Below are positions 33,248 to 36,775 of a DNA stretch of 36,775 bases, piece by piece. This stretch comes from Bacteroidales bacterium (GTDB taxonomy: Bacteria; Bacteroidota; Bacteroidia; Bacteroidales; UBA932). The stretch lies in contig JAKSJM010000027.1 of the NCBI GenBank assembly GCA_024398075.1, positions 1 through 36,775 of the forward strand, written 5' to 3'. The notes beneath the pieces are model-generated. The model saw only the letters and a list, made by a program, of their open reading frames with translations. It did not search any database and was not told the DNA's origin. Positions within the stretch are counted from its first letter, which is position 1. The number at the start of each line of letters is the position of its first letter. Position numbers and translations under genes: made by a program.

Positions 33248-34924
33248 TTACTCCATAAGTTTACGATACTTAAAGCGCTTTGGCTCATCGTTGCCGAGGC
33301 GCTTCTTTCTATTCTCCTCGTACTCAGAGTATGAGCCTTCGAAGAAGTATACCTGTGAGTCACCTTCGAAAGCAAGGATATGTGTCGCGATTCTATCAAG
33401 GAACCAGCGGTCGTGAGATACTACTACAGCACAGCCGGCGAAGTTCTCGAGACCTTCCTCGAGCGCACGGATGGTATTTACATCCACATCGTTCGTAGGC
33501 TCATCGAGAAGGATGACATTGCCCTCATCCTTGAGAGTCAGAGCCAGATGGAGACGATTTCTCTCACCTCCAGAAAGGATGCCGCACTTCTTCTCCTGAT
33601 CGGCACCGCTGAAGTTGAACCTTGACACATAGGTGCGGGCAGCCACCTCGCGATTACCAAGTTTCACAAACTCAGAATCATTTGCAATGGTCTGGTATAC
33701 AGTCTTTTCCGGATCAATGCTCTTGTGCTGCTGATCCACATATGAGAGTTTCACAGTTTCACCGATCTCAATGCTACCGCTGTCAGGCTGCTCAAGCCCC
33801 ATGATGAGACGGAAGAGCGTGGTCTTACCTGCTCCATTTGGGCCGATTACGCCGACGATACCCGCAGGAGGGAGCACGAAATCAAGGTTCTCGAAGAGTA
33901 TCTTGTCGCCATAGGTCTTTGATACGCCATGGAAACTGATGACATTGTTTCCAAGCCTTGGACCATTTGGAATATAGATCTCGAGATTTGCCTCCTTCTC
34001 CTTGGTATCAGCCGAAGCCATCTTTTCATACGCGCCGATACGGGCTTTCTGCTTCGCCTGACGAGCCTTAGGAGCCATGCGTACCCATTCGAGCTCTCGC
34101 TCAAGGGTCTTTCTGCGCTTGCTCTCTGCCTTTTCCTCCTGGGCAAGCCTCTTAGATTTCTGATCGAGCCATGAAGAATAGTTACCCTTCCATGGAATGC
34201 CCTCACCACGGTCAAGCTCGAGAATCCAGCCGGCTACATTGTCAAGGAAATAACGGTCATGTGTTACCGCGATGACAGTACCCTTATACTGCTGAAGATG
34301 TGCCTCTAGCCACTGGATACTCTCGGTATCGAGGTGGTTTGTAGGCTCATCGAGAAGTAGCACGTCTGGCTCGCGCAGCAAAAGGCGGCAAAGAGCCACG
34401 CGGCGTCTCTCTCCTCCAGAGAGATTCGCCACGAGGGCATCCTCTGGCGGGCACTGGAGCGCGTCCATTGCCCTTTCGAGCTTAGCGTCAATCTCCCAAC
34501 CACCGCAATGATCTATCTTTTCAGTGAGCTCTCCCTGACGGATGATGAGTTCGTTCATCTCATCATCGCTCATAGGCTCCATGAACTTCATATTAACTTC
34601 CTCATACTCCTTCAGAAGGTCCACAACCTCCTGAACACCCTCCTTAACGACCTCGATTACTGTCTTGTTTGGGTCCATCTGAGGTTCCTGCTCCAAATAG
34701 CCCACTGAGTAGCCCGGAGCCCATACCACTTCGCCCTTATAGGACTTCTCCACACCGGCGATGATCTTCATCAAGGTGGACTTTCCGGAGCCATTGAGAC
34801 CGATCACGCCGATCTTCGCACCATAAAAGAATGAGAGGTAGATGTCCTTAAGGATCACTTTGTTATTGTGCGGAAGGGTCTTGCCCACTCCCGCCATCGA
34901 GAAAATGATCTTTTCGTCTGCCAT
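33248..34924 (-). CDS. ettA: Energy-dependent translational throttle protein (ABC-F)
   Basis: The 558-residue ABC-F ATPase has two ABC domains. The first Walker A is GLNGSGKST at 42-50 and the first signature LSGGERRRVALC, followed by LLLDEPTNHLD. The linker (PtIM) is Lys/Arg/Glu-rich around 240-320, with WVRMAPKARQAKQKARIGAY. The second Walker A is GPNGAGKTT and the second signature LSGGERNRLHLA, with LLDEPTNDVD. EttA binds the ribosomal E site and gates entry into elongation according to ATP/ADP. The length and the TLPHNNKVILKDIYLSFF start fit EttA rather than other ABC-F members. It starts three bases after the antiporter stop on the same strand. Confidence 0.96.
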   Translation of the reverse strand: MADEKIIFSMAGVGKTLPHNNKVILKDIYLSFFYGAKIGVIGLNGSGKSTLMKIIAGVEKSYKGEVVWAPGYSVGYLEQEPQMDPNKTVIEVVKEGVQEVVDLLKEYEEVNMKFMEPMSDDEMNELIIRQGELTEKIDHCGGWEIDAKLERAMDALQCPPEDALVANLSGGERRRVALCRLLLREPDVLLLDEPTNHLDTESIQWLEAHLQQYKGTVIAVTHDRYFLDNVAGWILELDRGEGIPWKGNYSSWLDQKSKRLAQEEKAESKRRKTLERELEWVRMAPKARQAKQKARIGAYEKMASADTKEKEANLEIYIPNGPRLGNNVISFHGVSKTYGDKILFENLDFVLPPAGIVGVIGPNGAGKTTLFRLIMGLEQPDSGSIEIGETVKLSYVDQQHKSIDPEKTVYQTIANDSEFVKLGNREVAARTYVSRFNFSGADQEKKCGILSGGERNRLHLALTLKDEGNVILLDEPTNDVDVNTIRALEEGLENFAGCAVVVSHDRWFLDRIATHILAFEGDSQVYFFEGSYSEYEENRKKRLGNDEPKRFKYRKLME

Positions 34925-34927
34925 AAT

Positions 34928-36220
34928 TTATTGAATATTAGTTGTTTTTACTCTTGGAAACTGAAACACAATGGACAGCACCAGCATGAGTGCTATAAGC
35001 ATTGGATAGTATAGATGACCAATGATCTGGATCGGAGAGAGCGAAGCGAGGCCTGCGGCCATCAGGAGCTGCGCACCGTAAGGGAGCATGCCCTGGATGA
35101 CGCAGGACGAGATGTCAAGCACGCTTGCTGCCCTTCTAGGCGCCACGCCGTAACGTGACGATACGTCCTTCGCAATCTCACCCACAGTGATGATGGCAAT
35201 GGTGTTGTTTGCCGTACATACGTTCGTGATCGCTGTGAGAACGGCGATCACTCCCTCGGCTCCCCTACGACCCGAGATGTGCCTTGTGAGCCTGTCGATG
35301 AGGAATTCAAATCCCCCACATGATTTCACCACGCTCATGAGTCCACCTGCAAGGAGGGTGACGATGATGAGTTCGTACATGCCAGCCAGACCTGCTCCAG
35401 CCGCATTCAGCAGCGATAATACAGTCGAGCCCGTGGCCAAGCCGAGAACCCATGTTATGGCAATGCCGCAGAGCAGCACACACAGCACATTCATGCCACA
35501 AAGCGCCAATACAATAACCAGCACATACGGGATAGCCTTGAACCAAGGAACCGAAGCCGCCATGGCCACATCTCCGGATGGCACATGCCCGAACACGTAA
35601 ATCGCCAGCGTCGCGATAGCTGCGGGCAGCACAATGAGGAAGTTCGTCCTGAACTTGTCCTTCATAAGGCATCCCTGACTCTGCGTCGAGGCGATAGTAG
35701 TATCTGAAATGAAAGAGAGGTTATCTCCGAAAAAGGCGCCTCCCACGACTATGGCGACCATCCACGCCACTTCGGAGCCAGTCTGCTCAGCAAGTCCCGT
35801 AACTACAGGAGTCAGTGCGACAATGGTTCCGACTGAGGTGCCAATGCTCATGGAAATGAAGCAAGCCGCAAGAAAGATTCCTGCCGGCAGGAAAGCGCTG
35901 GGAACAGCGCGTAGAGTGAGCTGCACCGTAGCATCCACTGCCCCGACAGACTTCGCTGTAGCGGCAAATATGCCTGCGAGGATGAAGATCCAAATCATGT
36001 ATAGGATGTCCTTGTTTGCCGCGCCCGCCGACACAGTGTCGATACGTTCCTTCAAGCTCTTGCCCCTCAAGATGCACACAGCATACACTGCAGCCACCAC
36101 AAATGCCACCCCAATGGGCACGGCGTAGAAATCGCCAGCAAGCAGCGACGACGCAATGTACACCACCAGCAGAACAGCCACCGGTGACAATGCCAACAAT
36201 CCTTTCTTCGTACTTATCAT
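34928..36220 (-). CDS. NhaC-family Na+/H+ antiporter-like protein
   Basis: Starting at the ATG of 36218-36220, this encodes 430 residues (MISTKKGLLALSPVAVLLVV...) with about eleven membrane segments. FISMSIGTSVGTIVALTPVV, GGAFFGDNLSFISDTTIASTQ and NNTIAIITVGEIAK are typical NhaC/ArsB-superfamily signatures, with the conserved polar/acidic residues of half-helices. It would exchange sodium for protons or act as an amino- or organic-acid exchanger across the inner membrane. The same frame stays open upstream to 36748, but that part only translates the 51-bp repeats and is not part of the protein. No TAnnTTTG promoter is seen between repeats and ATG, so transcription may start inside or beyond the array. 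Confidence 0.9.
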   Translation of the reverse strand: MISTKKGLLALSPVAVLLVVYIASSLLAGDFYAVPIGVAFVVAAVYAVCILRGKSLKERIDTVSAGAANKDILYMIWIFILAGIFAATAKSVGAVDATVQLTLRAVPSAFLPAGIFLAACFISMSIGTSVGTIVALTPVVTGLAEQTGSEVAWMVAIVVGGAFFGDNLSFISDTTIASTQSQGCLMKDKFRTNFLIVLPAAIATLAIYVFGHVPSGDVAMAASVPWFKAIPYVLVIVLALCGMNVLCVLLCGIAITWVLGLATGSTVLSLLNAAGAGLAGMYELIIVTLLAGGLMSVVKSCGGFEFLIDRLTRHISGRRGAEGVIAVLTAITNVCTANNTIAIITVGEIAKDVSSRYGVAPRRAASVLDISSCVIQGMLPYGAQLLMAAGLASLSPIQIIGHLYYPMLIALMLVLSIVFQFPRVKTTNIQ

Positions 36221-36240
36221 TATTCTTCTATCAACTCTAT

Positions 36241-36775
36241 TTCTCTCGTGTCCTCTCGTGTTCTCTCGTGCGCAAATCAGCCATCTCTGCGCACCAAACC
36301 TGTCTTCCCGCTCCTCTCGTGCGCAAATCGGCTCTCTCTGCGCACCAAACCTGTCTTCCCGCCCCTCTCGTGCGCAAATCAGCCCTCTCTGCGCACCAAA
36401 CCTGTCTTCCGAGCCCTCTCGTGCGCAAAACAGCCATTTCCACGCACCAAACTCATCCTCCGACACCTCTCGTGCGCAAAACAGCCGCTTCCACGCACCA
36501 AACTCATCCTCCGCCACCTCTCGTGCGCAAATCGGCTCTCTCTGCGCACCAAACTCATCCTCCGCCACCTCTCGTGCGCAAATCGGCTCTCTCTGCGCAC
36601 CAAACCTGTCTTCCGAGCCCTCTCGTGCGCAAATCGGCCCTCTCTGCGCACCAAACCTGTCTTCCGGCCCTCTCGTGCGCAAATCAGCCTCTGCCACGCA
36701 CCAGACCAGTCTTCCGCCATCTCTCGTGCGCAAAACAGCCGCTTCCACGCACCAAACTCATCCTCCGCCACCTCT
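36241..36775. repeat. Tandem array of 51-bp units with internal inverted repeats
   Basis: Ten full units start with CTCTCGTG at 36263, 36314, 36365, 36416, 36467, 36518, 36569, 36620, 36670 and 36721, and an eleventh begins at 36772 and leaves the window. The period is 51 except one 50-base unit (36620-36669). Most units contain GTGCGCA, a 13-base loop and TGCGCAC, a perfect 7-bp inverted repeat. Others have only GTGCG/CGCAC. Left of the first full unit, a 10-base motif ending CTCTCGTG is repeated three times (36241-36270). Units come in two main sequence types with at least two mosaics. No coding function is supported, because the 50-base unit shifts the frame. Confidence 0.95.

Noticed and set aside
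36221-36748. A 176-residue N-terminal extension of the antiporter, made of repeating RTR...GAQR...ICARE units
   Set aside because: It is only the translation of the 51-bp array, which happens to lack stops in several frames. One 50-base unit changes the frame within it, and a normal NhaC-type start with its first membrane segment lies at 36220.
36263-36775. CRISPR-like array
   Set aside because: Units are contiguous 51-mers that vary along their whole length. There are no unique spacers between constant repeats and no cas gene in view.
36263-36775. Promoter-like TTTG pairs in each 51-bp unit on the minus strand
   Set aside because: The two TTTG copies are 18 bases apart and the second is preceded by CCGA, not TAnn, so the -33/-7 consensus is not met.

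Overview
The window looks like a chromosomal segment of a member of the order Bacteroidales (Bacteroidota). The evidence is: many intergenic regions carry the Bacteroidota sigma-70 -7 element TAnnTTTG; lipoproteins and secreted proteins are abundant; there is a Ser-type sulfatase; BACON and BIG2 modules are present; and a radical SAM/small-lipoprotein pair of a type known from Bacteroides relatives occurs. The sequence alone does not settle the genus. No rRNA, insertion sequence, phage or CRISPR array is visible.

Layout. 1-2,100: the 3' end of an unidentified membrane protein, the wreck of an AAA/DUF4143-type ATPase gene that keeps its promoter, a small lipoprotein and a small hypothetical gene. 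2,100-11,554 (minus strand): a compact surface-polysaccharide operon, transcribed as AI-2E-type permease, BIG2 lipoprotein, a flippase fused to a TupA-like ATP-grasp domain, a DUF616 glycosyltransferase-like protein, a GT2 glycosyltransferase, rmlB and rmlA, ending at a strong hairpin. 11,664-16,035: a CarboxypepD_reg-like secreted protein, a lipoprotein + radical SAM/SPASM pair, an AlkZ-related protein and a probable outer-membrane protein. Two convergent gene pairs here end in a shared CTAG. 16,074-16,686: rplS with tRNA-Arg(ACG) and a terminator.

16,699-22,745: a secreted sulfatase divergent from a three-gene operon of a ribulokinase-family sugar kinase and two paralogous FAD-dependent oxidoreductases, probably a carbohydrate-use unit. 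22,744-25,153: a secreted PIG-L deacetylase and S1/P1 nuclease, then a steroid-reductase-like membrane protein. 25,271-30,359: a BACON-like lipoprotein, then a minus-strand polysaccharide set (CapD/PglF-type dehydratase, UDP-glucose dehydrogenase, acidic membrane protein). 30,525-33,246: acyl-ACP thioesterase, class C beta-lactamase-like lipoprotein and a membrane LytTR regulator. 33,248-36,220: ettA and an NhaC-type antiporter.

The right edge (36,241 to the window end) is a tandem array of 51-bp units, each holding an inverted repeat, lying just before the antiporter start codon. It stays open in several frames and so produces a misleading long ORF. The items most worth following are this array, the radical SAM/lipoprotein pair, the flippase-ATP-grasp fusion, and the kinase plus paired flavoprotein operon.
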